NCBI RefSeq assembly: GCF_044904605.1
Contig: NZ_JADIKI010000021.1
Span: forward strand, 904,677-968,676
DNA length: 64,000 nucleotides
From: Dyella_B humi
GTDB lineage: Bacteria > Pseudomonadota > Gammaproteobacteria > Xanthomonadales > Rhodanobacteraceae
Reading direction: 5' to 3'
Shown: in pieces, positions 25,235 through 34,385 of the stretch
How the letters are laid out: every line of letters begins with the position of its first letter
Numbering within the stretch: position 1 is the stretch's first letter
Program-made: the position numbers and the translations under genes
Notes under the pieces: generated by a model
Database searches by the model: none
What the model saw: only the letters and a program-made list of their open reading frames with translations
What the model was told of the DNA's origin: nothing

Positions 25235-26604
25235 GATCCCACCTCAAAAAAATCGGTTCGGAACATCTCAAGCGGGTTATCGGGAAAGACGACGTGATTA
25301 AGGGAAAACCGATAGGATGCACCGCGTTCGATCTCGGGTGGAGAAAATGGATAGGCGATGCTGCTGATGATTCCTTCGTACTCAGGTACCGGTAAATGAG
25401 CGCTCACATGCGACACCATGGTGGCTATCTTGGTGGCCAAGTCCTGAGTGGGCGCAGTCACCGTGATGAGAACGCCAATTTCCCACGGCACCTCATCGTG
25501 GCGGGGTTCGACGCTTCCCAATACCCCGTCACGTCCGTACAGACGGTAGTGGATGTCATAGTCACTGCTCCGAAGTTTTCCCTCGAAAAGTTCGGCTATA
25601 CGCGCTGCGAAGTAAACGTTCGCCTGCGAAAGCAATTTGCCGAGTTGACCAATGATATGTGGATCCCGTATACCGCCCATCACTACCGTTTGGTAACCAT
25701 TGCATCGAGCGCCTTCCAGTTTGATCGAGTATCTACTGGCTGGCACAAAACGAGAGCCACTTACGCGAACGGAGCGATAGTCAACGGCTTCGTAACGCGC
25801 ATGCTCGGTATTGATGACTCCGGATGGCTCGGTAAGCAGAAAGGGATTCGCGTTCTCATAAAGCGTATGAGCGGCAATGCCGCGCGGCGTGCATCGCGCC
25901 CCAAGATCCAAGGGCTCGATATCGAACCAACTGTCATAGATGGTGGCAATCATTCCATCGGCCGCTGGAACAAAGGCACACGCTGCACCGCATTCCAATG
26001 TCTTGGCCGCGTGCCACGAAAGCCCTGCATCGGCGCCACGCATTATCGGCAACACAGAAAACAGTGCGGAATCGCTTGCACGTCCGGCAAGGATCACTTC
26101 TGCACCTTGAAGTAAAGCTGCTTCGAGAGGTTCAGTGCCCATCATGCCGACAACATGGCTGTTATCCCAAACATCCTCCGACAACGGCGGTGCCGGATTC
26201 AGGGCATGAATGCGACCTTCCGCATGACGACGCTTTAAATACGAGGGATCCTGATCGGACTTGATCGTCGCGACGCGAAATTTGAGATGTTCCTCGGCCG
26301 CTACTTCCTTCGCCATCTGCAACATCCATTCGACACCCACGTCGCGACCGCTGGTGCCGCAGGAACCGATGATCAGTGGTACGCCAAGCGTATCGCGAGC
26401 CTTCAACAACCAACGAAGGTCGCGCTTGCACGCTTCTTTGGACAGCTTGGGCGTTCCGCTGCCCAGTGACGCCGGCCCGGAATCGGTGGACCCTGCGTCG
26501 CACGCAATGACATGAGGTTTCAATGAAACGCCACGGCGCAGCGAATCCAACTTAAATCCTGATCCTATGCAACCGTTTCCCGCCATCACCCTAAAACCGC
26601 TCAT
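25231..26604 (-). CDS. AtuA family protein (DUF1446), acyclic terpene utilisation
   Basis: A 457-residue protein of the DUF1446/AtuA family: AGNGCIGSGF near the start, ACDAGSTDSGPASLGSG, IIGSCGTSGRDVGVEW, ILAGRASDSALFSVLPI, HTLYENANPFLLTEPSG. AtuA is needed for growth on acyclic terpenes (citronellol, geraniol) in Pseudomonas, with an undefined step; other family members occur in unrelated catabolic clusters. Here only the receptor, DUF4387 and MFS genes accompany it; no carboxylase or CoA ligase is seen, so the substrate is open. Confidence 0.9.
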   Translation of the reverse strand: MSGFRVMAGNGCIGSGFKLDSLRRGVSLKPHVIACDAGSTDSGPASLGSGTPKLSKEACKRDLRWLLKARDTLGVPLIIGSCGTSGRDVGVEWMLQMAKEVAAEEHLKFRVATIKSDQDPSYLKRRHAEGRIHALNPAPPLSEDVWDNSHVVGMMGTEPLEAALLQGAEVILAGRASDSALFSVLPIMRGADAGLSWHAAKTLECGAACAFVPAADGMIATIYDSWFDIEPLDLGARCTPRGIAAHTLYENANPFLLTEPSGVINTEHARYEAVDYRSVRVSGSRFVPASRYSIKLEGARCNGYQTVVMGGIRDPHIIGQLGKLLSQANVYFAARIAELFEGKLRSSDYDIHYRLYGRDGVLGSVEPRHDEVPWEIGVLITVTAPTQDLATKIATMVSHVSAHLPVPEYEGIISSIAYPFSPPEIERGASYRFSLNHVVFPDNPLEMFRTDFFEVGS

Positions 26605-26717
26605 GCCGAAGTTCCTATCACATAGAGATCAGGTGGCGACGAGCATCGCATCGACGAAAAGTGCGCACGCTCACTGTGTTCTGCCGTACTGCAAATGGGT
26701 AGTGGATGCATGTCATC

Positions 26718-27893
26718 TCAGAATTTTGTGCGGAGCTCTACACCCCAGGTACGTGGCGGTGTAACCGTGGCGAATGGGGTTCCAAAAACCGTGGTTGAAT
26801 CGTTATTGATGACCTCGACATAACGCTTGTTGAAAAGGTTGTTGCAAAAGTCGAATCCACGCCAAGCGGTGATGGACGTGAAGCCACCCCACGCGAACGA
26901 ATGATCGATAGTGAGGGTCGAGGCATTAAATCGCCGGCTCTCGGCCCCATAAGCAGCGTCGTTATAGAGCGGTGCTGTAAAGGGGTTGATGAAAGTCGCA
27001 GGATTGGCTGGGAACGGCGGGCGCTGGTTTGTGTCGTTGCTTAGCGCGATCAATCCCATGCCCACGGCTGGCGGCTGGTTGAGTCGTTCGTGATCCCAGG
27101 ACAAAAGTACGCGCGTGTCGGGGGTGATGTTCCAGCGATACACGATGCGACTTCCCCAATCGTCAGTCTTGCCATAGTGCTGCCCGTTGGTTTGATTCGT
27201 GATCCAACCATCGCTTTGGTTATCCAGCACGCTTATCCGCAACGCCATGTCTTTATTGAGGGGAATATTGACGAGCGCGTTCTCGTATCGCGATCCCTCA
27301 TTGCCAAAACGCACCACGGCCTTCCCTTCAAACTTATCCGTCGGTTCGTTCGTGACGATGGAGATCGCTCCACCCGCGGCATTACGGCCGAACAGCGTAC
27401 CTTGTGGCCCTTTAAGCACTTCGATTCGATTGATGTCGTTGAACGCAAGCAGCGCGCCGCCCGTTCGAGCCGCGTAGACGCCGTCGACAAACACGGCCAC
27501 CGGCGAATCGGTGCCCACGCCAAAGTCGTTTGCAGTGAGTCCACGCAATGAATAATGAGGCTGCGTAGGATGTTCCCCATCGACAAACAGACCCGGGACA
27601 AAGATGGACATCTTGCTGAGATCGGTCGCCGCTAGAGTGTCGATCTGCTGGGCGGTGACGATCTGCAGAGCCATCGGAACCTGCTCCATCTGTTGCGTGC
27701 GATTCTGTGCAGTCACGGTGACATCTCCCAGAACCTTGGCCTTCGCGGGCGAAGGCTTCGCATTTTTCTGGTCGGGGGCAGGCTGAGTTGCGGCATCGGC
27801 TCGCATTGCCATGGGCGCGCACAGGAGAAGTGCAGCTCCGCCATATAGAAGGTGACGTACACAGAGTGACAACTGTCGTTGGCGACTGATCAT
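26718..27893 (-). CDS. TonB-dependent receptor with most of its barrel deleted
   Basis: About 391 residues against the usual 700-850. Signal peptide, TonB-box-like LGDVTVTAQNRTQQMEQVPM, a complete plug (VFVDGVYAARTGGALLAF, LKGPQGTLFGRNAAGGAISIV) and about seven barrel strands up to TSITAWRGFDF. The next residues, NNLFNKRYVEVI to GVELRTKF, are the last two strands of a receptor barrel, ending in the assembly Phe. The junction falls near 26847 and keeps the frame, so 300-400 residues of barrel are missing. GGGGAGAAG lies before the ATG at 27893. It is first in the AtuA unit. Confidence 0.85.
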   Translation of the reverse strand: MISRQRQLSLCVRHLLYGGAALLLCAPMAMRADAATQPAPDQKNAKPSPAKAKVLGDVTVTAQNRTQQMEQVPMALQIVTAQQIDTLAATDLSKMSIFVPGLFVDGEHPTQPHYSLRGLTANDFGVGTDSPVAVFVDGVYAARTGGALLAFNDINRIEVLKGPQGTLFGRNAAGGAISIVTNEPTDKFEGKAVVRFGNEGSRYENALVNIPLNKDMALRISVLDNQSDGWITNQTNGQHYGKTDDWGSRIVYRWNITPDTRVLLSWDHERLNQPPAVGMGLIALSNDTNQRPPFPANPATFINPFTAPLYNDAAYGAESRRFNASTLTIDHSFAWGGFTSITAWRGFDFCNNLFNKRYVEVINNDSTTVFGTPFATVTPPRTWGVELRTKF

Positions 27894-28027
27894 TTGCGGT
27901 CTTCTCCCCTCTTCAATTTGTGTATGCGCCCACCCGTAAGTCATGCGTTCTTTCTCAGGCGCAGAATTTGTTTTGCACTGCAACATCAAAGACATACGTT
28001 ACACATTGACTCCCCGGGCATACATTG

Positions 28028-28044
28028 CGTAATTTGCAATTACG
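28028..28044. promoter_or_regulatory. CGTAATT-N3-AATTACG palindrome in the divergent promoter
   Basis: A perfect 7-3-7 palindrome 41 bp before the regulator start and about 135 bp before the receptor start. A second inverted repeat (TTGAT...ATCAA, 28054-28070) follows. The likely binding site of the HTH-citrate synthase regulator or another factor; inferred from symmetry and position. Confidence 0.5.
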
Positions 28045-28084
28045 TAGTCAATCTTGATTTTTTTTATCAATGTGAGAGGTGTGT

Positions 28085-29281
28085 ATGTCAACCGACGACG
28101 AGCTTTATGTGGACTCCACCGAGGCGACACGCATGCTCGGCGTCAGCTTGCAGACGCTCTATGCGTACGTGAGTAGAAAGCAGTTGCGATCGGAGCGAAT
28201 TAAGGGATCGCGATCACGCAAGTACTGGAGAGCTGACGTCGAACGCCTCGCAGGCTCCGTGTCAGAACAGGTTTTTCCAGCCTCGCCGGCAGCGCTGGTA
28301 TCTGAAACAAAAATTACCTTGCTTACCGCCGGGGGCATGTATTTTCGCGGACACGATGCCATTGCCTTGTCGCAACATGCCACGCTCGAATCGCTTGCCG
28401 CGTTGCTATGGCAAGTTGAAGAAGCGTCGGTGTTTAGTGACCCTCCCGTGGATGCGTCAGACGTGTGGCATCAGCTCCGGCCGAGTCTTAGTGAGCTAAG
28501 TGCTCCAGAGCGCATGATTGCCATGTTCCCTATGATCGAACGCGCAAATGTGCGCTCGTACGAGCTCTCCCCGCAGAGCTATGCAAGGACGGGCGCCGAC
28601 GTTCTTCGCTGGTGTGCGACGCTGTTGGTCAAGGCACCGAAACCGAGCACTCAACCTTTGCATTTGTTTGTATCGAAAGCGCTCAAGACAGAGCCGGGCT
28701 TCGATGATGTTATTCGCCGACTTCTTGTTCTAGCGGCTGATCATGAGTTTGATCCCATCACCTTTGCAGTGCGGACGGTTGCCAATGTGGGCGTGACGGC
28801 TTACCAGGCAGTCACTACAGGACTTATCGCTTCGCAGGGGCAGCGCTTTCAGGCAGAACGCTACGGAAGTGCCATGCGCTTTCTTCACGAGATCCTGGCC
28901 AGCAAGAATGGACGTATGGCGGTTGTACGCCGATTGCGCAGCGGTGAGTCGATGCCTGGGTTTAGCGAACATACCCATGACCCACGAACGATCGCGCTCA
29001 TGGATTCACTGGAGCGCTCGCTGCGCGGTAGTCGCGAGTTGCGGCGTATTCGTGAAGCAGAGTGCACCGTAAAGGAGGCATCGGGTGCCTCCATGGAATT
29101 CATCGTCCCGGCGCTATTCGTTGGCCATCACCTTGGACTCCATGGCGATGAACTTTCTATCGCTGCACTCGGACGCATGGTCGGATGGATTGCGCACGCG
29201 ATGGAACAATTTCACGGCAGCCCGCTCATCCGGCCAAGGGCTAGTTACGTCGGCCCGCTTCCAACGGACGCAAGTTCGTAA
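28085..29281 (+). CDS. HTH-citrate synthase fusion, probably a pseudoenzyme regulator
   Basis: About 398 residues. Residues 5-55 form a MerR/excisionase-type HTH (YVDSTEATRMLGVSLQTLYAYVSRKQL, with RKYWRADVERL). Residues 70-385 follow the citrate synthase fold (LAADHEFDPITFAVRTVANV, then LGRMVGWIAHAMEQ). The catalytic motifs are gone: the expected GPLHGGA after the ADHE helix reads ASQGQRFQAERY, and the late active-site Asp region reads MEFIVPALFVGHHL. Some related proteins keep catalysis; this one probably senses a CoA ester or acid and controls the divergent receptor-AtuA unit. The ATG at 28085 follows GAGAGG. Confidence 0.82.
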   Translation: MSTDDELYVDSTEATRMLGVSLQTLYAYVSRKQLRSERIKGSRSRKYWRADVERLAGSVSEQVFPASPAALVSETKITLLTAGGMYFRGHDAIALSQHATLESLAALLWQVEEASVFSDPPVDASDVWHQLRPSLSELSAPERMIAMFPMIERANVRSYELSPQSYARTGADVLRWCATLLVKAPKPSTQPLHLFVSKALKTEPGFDDVIRRLLVLAADHEFDPITFAVRTVANVGVTAYQAVTTGLIASQGQRFQAERYGSAMRFLHEILASKNGRMAVVRRLRSGESMPGFSEHTHDPRTIALMDSLERSLRGSRELRRIREAECTVKEASGASMEFIVPALFVGHHLGLHGDELSIAALGRMVGWIAHAMEQFHGSPLIRPRASYVGPLPTDASS

Positions 29282-29319
29282 ACCGACTACGTAATTTTCA
29301 TCGAGTACCGGTCACGAAC
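29270..29319. repeat. 50 bp dispersed repeat, copy 1
   Basis: Starts GCAAGTTCGTAAACCGACTA and ends ACCGGTCACGAAC. Matches 38694-38743 at 42 of 50 positions by eye, nearly all differences being transitions. It overlaps the last codons of the HTH-citrate synthase gene. Confidence 0.7.
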
Positions 29320-29449
29320 TTTTATCCTGCAGTGAAATCAATCGTCAGGCGGCTAGTGGCGAAGGTCGACAGACAACAAGCACATCGGCATCCCTATTTG
29401 ATACCGCGCCGTTAAAAGCGTTTTCTTTGATTGACTTTCAATTTCCTAT

Positions 29450-29722
29450 TTACGACATTGGATCAATTGGAGTCGCATCGCGTTCGCCCGCGGCAATCGC
29501 GCGCAGCATATCCAGAAGAAGATCTGCTTCACCGTTCTTAAGAAGCTCTTCTCCGGTCAACCCACCGAACTCATAAATCGGGTCGAACAAGAACCAGTTG
29601 ATACGCTTTTCGAAGTCAGGCTCCAACTGCTTTGCCGCGTGCATAATCCGCCGACGGTCGATGGCAAGTGCCTTTACGGATCTCGTGGAAATCAACGAAT
29701 CTCTCGGAAGCACGTTTGGCAT
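29450..29722 (-). CDS. small protein resembling the C-terminal domain of MbcA/ParS antitoxins
   Basis: A 90-residue protein. The last 50 residues (INWFLFDPIYEFGGLTGEEL, then NGEADLLLDMLRAIAAGE) follow the pattern of the toxin-binding domain of Xre/MbcA/ParS antitoxins (F-GG-TxxELL-G---LLDLLxxIxxG), but the HTH is replaced by about 40 residues and no RES-type toxin is adjacent. AAGAAGGTG lies before the ATG. It could be an orphan antitoxin, or an unrelated protein with a similar end. It lies 110 bp downstream of mlaA on the same strand. Confidence 0.6.
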   Translation of the reverse strand: MPNVLPRDSLISTRSVKALAIDRRRIMHAAKQLEPDFEKRINWFLFDPIYEFGGLTGEELLKNGEADLLLDMLRAIAAGERDATPIDPMS

Positions 29723-29833
29723 ATACCCACCTTCTTCACATCAACGTAGACGACCATCGGAAAAACGATCCCTTATCAGGGACAGGATGGTGGTCAGAGA
29801 AGCCTCGATATTTCTTGCAATACCGCTGCCTGC

Positions 29834-30616
29834 TCACGGAGCAATTTTTGGCTCGGATTCGCCTTTGCCCTCTACGTCATGATGGGTCGACCTGACCGAC
29901 CCTACTTTTCCTTCCATGACGAATCGAGCGCGTTGCTTGATCTTTAGGTCGCGTATCGCGGCATAGTAGTCATCCGACTTTTCGAGTCGATCCGTCACAG
30001 GCAATGCGCGAGCACGGCCATCAACGATGCCACCAACGGATTTGGCAGTATTCAACGCAGTAACGACAGTCGATGGACTCTGTCCCAATGGATTTATGAA
30101 GCCGCCAACAACAGTGCCTACCGTGTCACGTACATTCAAAGATCCCAATATGGGGATCTCCAACACTCGCCCTGGACCCATACCCCAGACTCCAAAGGTT
30201 TGTCCGAGATCCGCGTTGTGATAGGGCATGCCCATATGCTTGGCCACATCAATGAAGCCCCCGATGCCGATCGTGGAGTTGACCACGAAGCGCCCGCCCG
30301 TCGTAAGCGATCGTAGTGCGTTACCCTGCAAAACGTCGTTAACCAGGACTTCGGGTTCGCCTAAATTCTGCACAAAGTCATGCACCCCTAAACGCACGGG
30401 CGTAGGAAGATGCGTGTAGCCTCGTGCGATGGGTCGCGTGATGGCATGATCAAAAGCAACATTGAAAGAAAATACCTTCCTATTGAAGTGTTCGCTTGGG
30501 TCAGCCGGAGATGGCGGAGAAGGCTGACTTGGCTGCTTAACGCTGCCTGCACACCCGCTCACGGATGCACACACAAGCAATAACGCGACCCAAATATAGA
30601 AGCGCTTTTCATGCAT
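29834..30616 (-). CDS. mlaA: MlaA (VacJ) outer-membrane lipoprotein
   Basis: About 260 residues from the ATG at 30616. Lipoprotein signal with lipobox SVSGCAG (Cys22), then the MlaA core: DPSEHFNRKVFSFN, LGVHDFVQNLGEPEVLVNDVLQG, GRFVVNSTIGIGGFIDVA, GQTFGVWGMGPGRVLEIPILG, DYYAAIRDL. MlaA sits in the outer membrane and removes misplaced phospholipids from the outer leaflet, passing them to MlaC. The mlaBCDEF genes are not adjacent, so this is a stand-alone copy. An Asp/Glu-rich tail ends the protein. The longer frame to 30694 is not supported. Confidence 0.92.
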   Translation of the reverse strand: MHEKRFYIWVALLLVCASVSGCAGSVKQPSQPSPPSPADPSEHFNRKVFSFNVAFDHAITRPIARGYTHLPTPVRLGVHDFVQNLGEPEVLVNDVLQGNALRSLTTGGRFVVNSTIGIGGFIDVAKHMGMPYHNADLGQTFGVWGMGPGRVLEIPILGSLNVRDTVGTVVGGFINPLGQSPSTVVTALNTAKSVGGIVDGRARALPVTDRLEKSDDYYAAIRDLKIKQRARFVMEGKVGSVRSTHHDVEGKGESEPKIAP

Positions 30617-30861
30617 CCAGGTTGCTGTAGCTGGTAGGGCAACCGCCTTGCGAGAAGCGCATAAATTTTTAACACGTTGGTCGTACGCTGGCACGGATAG
30701 CCACCTACTCTTCGCGGGGAGGCGTCTATCATGTGCCCGCTTTCTGTCCTGATTTTTTCTGGTTTATTCAATTCCTGACGCATGATTTCCATATTGAAAT
30801 AAATGACAAGTCGTTAAAAAAAAACTATAAATACGCCTTTCCATCAGGAACTTTTTCGAAA

Positions 30862-31572
30862 ATGCAAAGCATCCTCATAGTGGATGATGACGAGGAAATT
30901 CGAGCGCTTCTGCAGCAGTTCTTAAAAAAGAACGGCTATGACGTTGTGACCGCCGCAAGCGGCATTGAGATGGATAAGTGTATGAAGGAACGCACTTACG
31001 ATCTCGTTGTGGTCGACGTCATGCTTCCCGGTGAAGATGGATTCAGTCTTTGCGCACGTCTCAGGGCTACGTCACGCGTATCGATCATTATGGTTACCGG
31101 TGTAAGCGAAACAACAGATCGCATCGTTGGGCTAGAGCTCGGCGCCGAGGACTATCTGAGCAAACCGTTCGATGCTCGCGAATTACTAGCGCGTATTCGT
31201 GCAGTGCTACGCCGAGCCGGAAATTCAAGGAACGATGTCAAATCCAACGGTCGGCCTGTCCTACGTTTTGCTGGGTGGCAACTTGACGTCACTCGGCGCG
31301 AACTCCGTTCACCGGATAAGACACTGATTCCACTCTCGGGTGGAGAATTTGAGTTGCTTGTTGTGTTTGCAGAACATCCTCAGCGTGTGTTGAGTCGTGA
31401 ACAACTCATTGACATGGCCAGAGGGCCGATGCACGACGCGTTCGACCGTAGCATTGACGTGCAAGTTAGCCGTCTGCGTCGAAAGATCGAGAGTGATCCA
31501 TCCAATCCGGAAATCATCAGGACGATTCGGAATGGAGGCTATATGTTTATGGCGACGGTGGAGCGCGTCTGA
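30862..31572 (+). CDS. OmpR family response regulator
   Basis: About 236 residues. Receiver domain with ILIVDDDEEI, phosphoacceptor Asp in LVVVDVMLPGEDG, Thr in IIMVTGVSETTD and Lys in YLSKPFDAREL; C-terminal winged HTH (about 140-233; LIPLSGGEFELLVVFAEHPQRVLSREQL, ending TIRNGGYMFM). The start at MQSILIVDDDEE is chosen over a frame to 30733. The stop overlaps the kinase ATG by one base. A weak -10-like TATAAAT lies about 35 bp upstream. With YncE-like, MipA and MlaA neighbours it probably answers an envelope signal. Confidence 0.93.
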   Translation: MQSILIVDDDEEIRALLQQFLKKNGYDVVTAASGIEMDKCMKERTYDLVVVDVMLPGEDGFSLCARLRATSRVSIIMVTGVSETTDRIVGLELGAEDYLSKPFDARELLARIRAVLRRAGNSRNDVKSNGRPVLRFAGWQLDVTRRELRSPDKTLIPLSGGEFELLVVFAEHPQRVLSREQLIDMARGPMHDAFDRSIDVQVSRLRRKIESDPSNPEIIRTIRNGGYMFMATVERV

Positions 31573-32936
31573 TGTTGGTTAGCCGGTGGTCGAGCGACAC
31601 TATTGCGCGATGGTTCGCGGCGAACATTGTGATCGCTGTGATCGCCTGCATTGGCCTGAATGCTCTCTTCCTGCAATTCGCCGGTGTTTGGGCACGCCCC
31701 TCATTGATCGAGACTGGTTTGCTTGATCAAGCGGCGGCTATTACGAGAGTCATGGCTACCACGCCTCGCACGTCTCGCCCCATGATTGCGGCAGCGGCGA
31801 GCAATCAACTTTATCGCGTTGCCTGGTATTCGAGTCGAGCCGAACTTCCACCAAACGCTGACTGTGGCGTCGAACTGTACGGTGGAGTGGAAAAGCTAAG
31901 AAAGTTGCTGGAGCGGCCCGATACAAGGGTAATCGGCTGTGATCAAGAGCGCGCAATGAGAAGGGGGGCTGCGATGCAAGGCTACACTTTGTCCATCAGC
32001 CTACCCGACGACTCATGGGTGCAATTCAGTACAGCCTTTCGTAGCTGGGGTATCGACGCCAGACTAAGATATGCGCTAACTGTCGCTTTCGTGGTCATGT
32101 CAAGCATTCTTGTCGCAGCGTTGGCCAGCCGACGCCTTGCGAGACCCATGGAGCGCTTCGCACGTGCAGCGCAGCGATTCGGCGCCGATGTCAACGCCCC
32201 TCCCATGCAAGTTAAGGGGCCAGTAGAGTTTCAGTCCGCCATGAATGCCTTCAACGACATGCAGGCGCGCATCCAGCGCTTTATAACTGACCGCACCACA
32301 ATGCTTGCCGCGATCTCGCATGACTTGCGAGCCCCTCTGACGCGGTTGCGCTTGCGTGGAGAGTTTGTCGAGGATGTAGAACAACAGAAGAAACTCTTTC
32401 GCGACGTAGATGAAATGCAGGCGATGGTTAATTCTGCACTGAGCTTCTTCCGCGATGACGGTATTCAGGAAGCGATAACGCGCTTCAACCTGAGCGAAAT
32501 GGTCAACACGGTGCTCGACGATTTTCGAGACGCGGGTGAAAACGTGTCATATCACGGGCTCCTTAATGAGGTGTATGTTGGAAGACCGCTTTCGCTTCGA
32601 CGCGCCATCACCAACGTCATAGACAACGCCATCAAGTATGGCGGTTCGGTGAGCGTTTCGATGCGTGCGACTCATAGCGACGTAGTGATAGTCGTTGACG
32701 ACGAAGGAGATGGCATTCCTAGCGAGCTTCATGAAACAGTATTCCGACCATTCTTCCGAAACGAACCATCACGCAGCAGAAAAACAGGCGGCATCGGCCT
32801 TGGCTTGAGCGCAGCTCGCTCAACGGTGAGAGGACATGGCGGCGACATATTGCTCGTCAACCGCCAACCTCGTGGACTGAGTGTGCACGTTATGTTGCCA
32901 CGTACTGAAATGCCTCTTCCTGGACAAAACGCCTGA
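31572..32936 (+). CDS. EnvZ-type sensor histidine kinase
   Basis: A 454-residue kinase: membrane segment 1 (about 14-36), a periplasmic region of about 125 residues with two Cys (CGVELYGG, VIGCDQ), membrane segment 2 (about 165-185), HAMP, the H-box MLAAISHDLRAPLTRLRLR, and the ATPase domain (N-box VIDNAIKYG, G1 VDDEGDGIP, G2 GGIGLGLSAAR). It is coupled to the response regulator by a TGATG overlap. The signal is unknown; the small periplasmic domain resembles EnvZ-type sensors. Confidence 0.93.
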   Translation: MLVSRWSSDTIARWFAANIVIAVIACIGLNALFLQFAGVWARPSLIETGLLDQAAAITRVMATTPRTSRPMIAAAASNQLYRVAWYSSRAELPPNADCGVELYGGVEKLRKLLERPDTRVIGCDQERAMRRGAAMQGYTLSISLPDDSWVQFSTAFRSWGIDARLRYALTVAFVVMSSILVAALASRRLARPMERFARAAQRFGADVNAPPMQVKGPVEFQSAMNAFNDMQARIQRFITDRTTMLAAISHDLRAPLTRLRLRGEFVEDVEQQKKLFRDVDEMQAMVNSALSFFRDDGIQEAITRFNLSEMVNTVLDDFRDAGENVSYHGLLNEVYVGRPLSLRRAITNVIDNAIKYGGSVSVSMRATHSDVVIVVDDEGDGIPSELHETVFRPFFRNEPSRSRKTGGIGLGLSAARSTVRGHGGDILLVNRQPRGLSVHVMLPRTEMPLPGQNA

Positions 32937-33008
32937 CTTTCATCAAAGATCACCCTCGTCAGTCGGCACTGATTCATCCATGACATGGCTCTTCGTGTGC
33001 GTAGAGAA

Positions 33009-34028
33009 CTATTTCATGGTCATCAATAGAATTCGGAAAGTTCCATCCTTTTGCTTGAAGCCTGTCAGCCCGATGGTGTAGTCCGCAGTGGGTAGATAGA
33101 GCCAACCGGTTCTGGTGTCTAACGCACCTGTACGTGCCCCGACTGCGGTGGTCGTTCTATCGGCAATACCAAGCCCTGTACTGGTCTCTGGAATGGCAAA
33201 TAGAGTACCTTCGAGCGCACAGGGTATGATGAAACGTTTCCTTTTCGCATCGAAGATCACGTCATCAGGGATTTTGTCGATATCGAAGGAAGTCATGAAC
33301 GAACCGGTCTTGGCACGCAGTGCAACGGCTTTTCGGTTGCGGCACGCAGACACGAGTATGTTCTCGCTTGGGTCAATGCCTAGACCCGTCGGTTGACTAC
33401 AACCAGGTAGCGTGTAATAGCCAACCACCTTCCGACTCTTCGTATCCAGCACAGCGACCTGTGCTCGATCGGTTACGTTGATATAGATATGCCCAGCGCC
33501 ATCGGAGACAGCAAACTCAAGCTTCCCGCCAACCGAAATGTCATTCAACAACTTCCCGGCTGCTGGATCGATCACGGTCACAGTTCCATCATCACTATCC
33601 ATGACATACGCAAGCTTGGAAAAAGTGTCATAGACCGCTACGTCAGGGCCTTTTCCCGTGGGGATGCGAAATATCTGGGCTCCGTTGCTCTGTTCTGAGA
33701 TAACCGCAGTATTCGTTCCTTCGTTGGTACTCAGCAACCTTCCACCGGGCAGTACGATCACGTCGTTGACGTGCTCACCCTTCACAAATGTCCGGGTGAT
33801 GTCACCTGTAAATAGGTCAAGCTTCATCACACCGTCGCCTCGCGCCAAATATAGTTGCCCAGCGCGCGCATCGATAGATAGGTGGTCGAACGACCCATCA
33901 GGACCTGGAATCGATTCGATAACACGGTAATGAGGGCCATCGGATCGACCACTGTCGGCATATGAAGCCTGATGGACTAAGCCTAGAAGAATTGCAGTCA
34001 ATATCAGCAAAGCGATGAGCAAGCGCAT
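33009..34028 (-). CDS. exported YncE-like beta-propeller protein
   Basis: About 339 residues with a signal anchor (MRLLIALLILTAILLGLVHQASYA) and repeated propeller blades (DHLSIDARAGQLYLARGDGV, LAYVMDSDDGTVTVIDPAAG, GHIYINVTDRAQVAVLDTKS). The family includes YncE and the bacterial 40-residue YVTN/PQQ-type propellers, periplasmic proteins of uncertain role, some bound to metal or DNA. GGAGG lies 13 bases before the ATG at 34028. It is convergent with the kinase gene. Confidence 0.85.
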   Translation of the reverse strand: MRLLIALLILTAILLGLVHQASYADSGRSDGPHYRVIESIPGPDGSFDHLSIDARAGQLYLARGDGVMKLDLFTGDITRTFVKGEHVNDVIVLPGGRLLSTNEGTNTAVISEQSNGAQIFRIPTGKGPDVAVYDTFSKLAYVMDSDDGTVTVIDPAAGKLLNDISVGGKLEFAVSDGAGHIYINVTDRAQVAVLDTKSRKVVGYYTLPGCSQPTGLGIDPSENILVSACRNRKAVALRAKTGSFMTSFDIDKIPDDVIFDAKRKRFIIPCALEGTLFAIPETSTGLGIADRTTTAVGARTGALDTRTGWLYLPTADYTIGLTGFKQKDGTFRILLMTMK

Positions 34029-34385
34029 CTGAATAGGTCCTCCAAACGGAATCACTAGACTAGGCTTGCCGTCTAAACGCTTTGTGTCCGCCTTGTTCAT
34101 GCCTGGAAATCATATTTCCCATCCGACACATGCAATGAATAGGCATTGTCGACATAACGATCGATTTTTCGCGCACATGCAGTGCTTTATGCTTGGCTAG
34201 CGTTCTTTCATTCAGCAGGATCGACTGCTGAGTGAAACGCCACTTATTTATTTGAGTAAATATTTTCGACATAAGTACTTATGTTTCTCATGAGTAATAT
34301 TATTTCCGCTGCGTTTTAGTTGGGACATACGCAAGACATATCAGCTTGCAAGCATCAGTCGTCCCTGCAGCGATCGTATTTCTCC
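34029..34385. other. AT-richer intergenic stretch
   Basis: This 357 bp stretch and the next 300 bp are clearly richer in A and T than the surroundings. A 70-codon minus frame (34060-34272) shows no resemblance to a family. Promoters for the propeller gene (minus) and the downstream small frame (plus) must lie here, but none can be picked with confidence. Confidence 0.35.

Noticed and set aside
34060..34272. 70-codon minus frame in the AT-rich stretch
   Set aside because: No family resemblance and no start signal; AT-rich DNA around it has many short frames.
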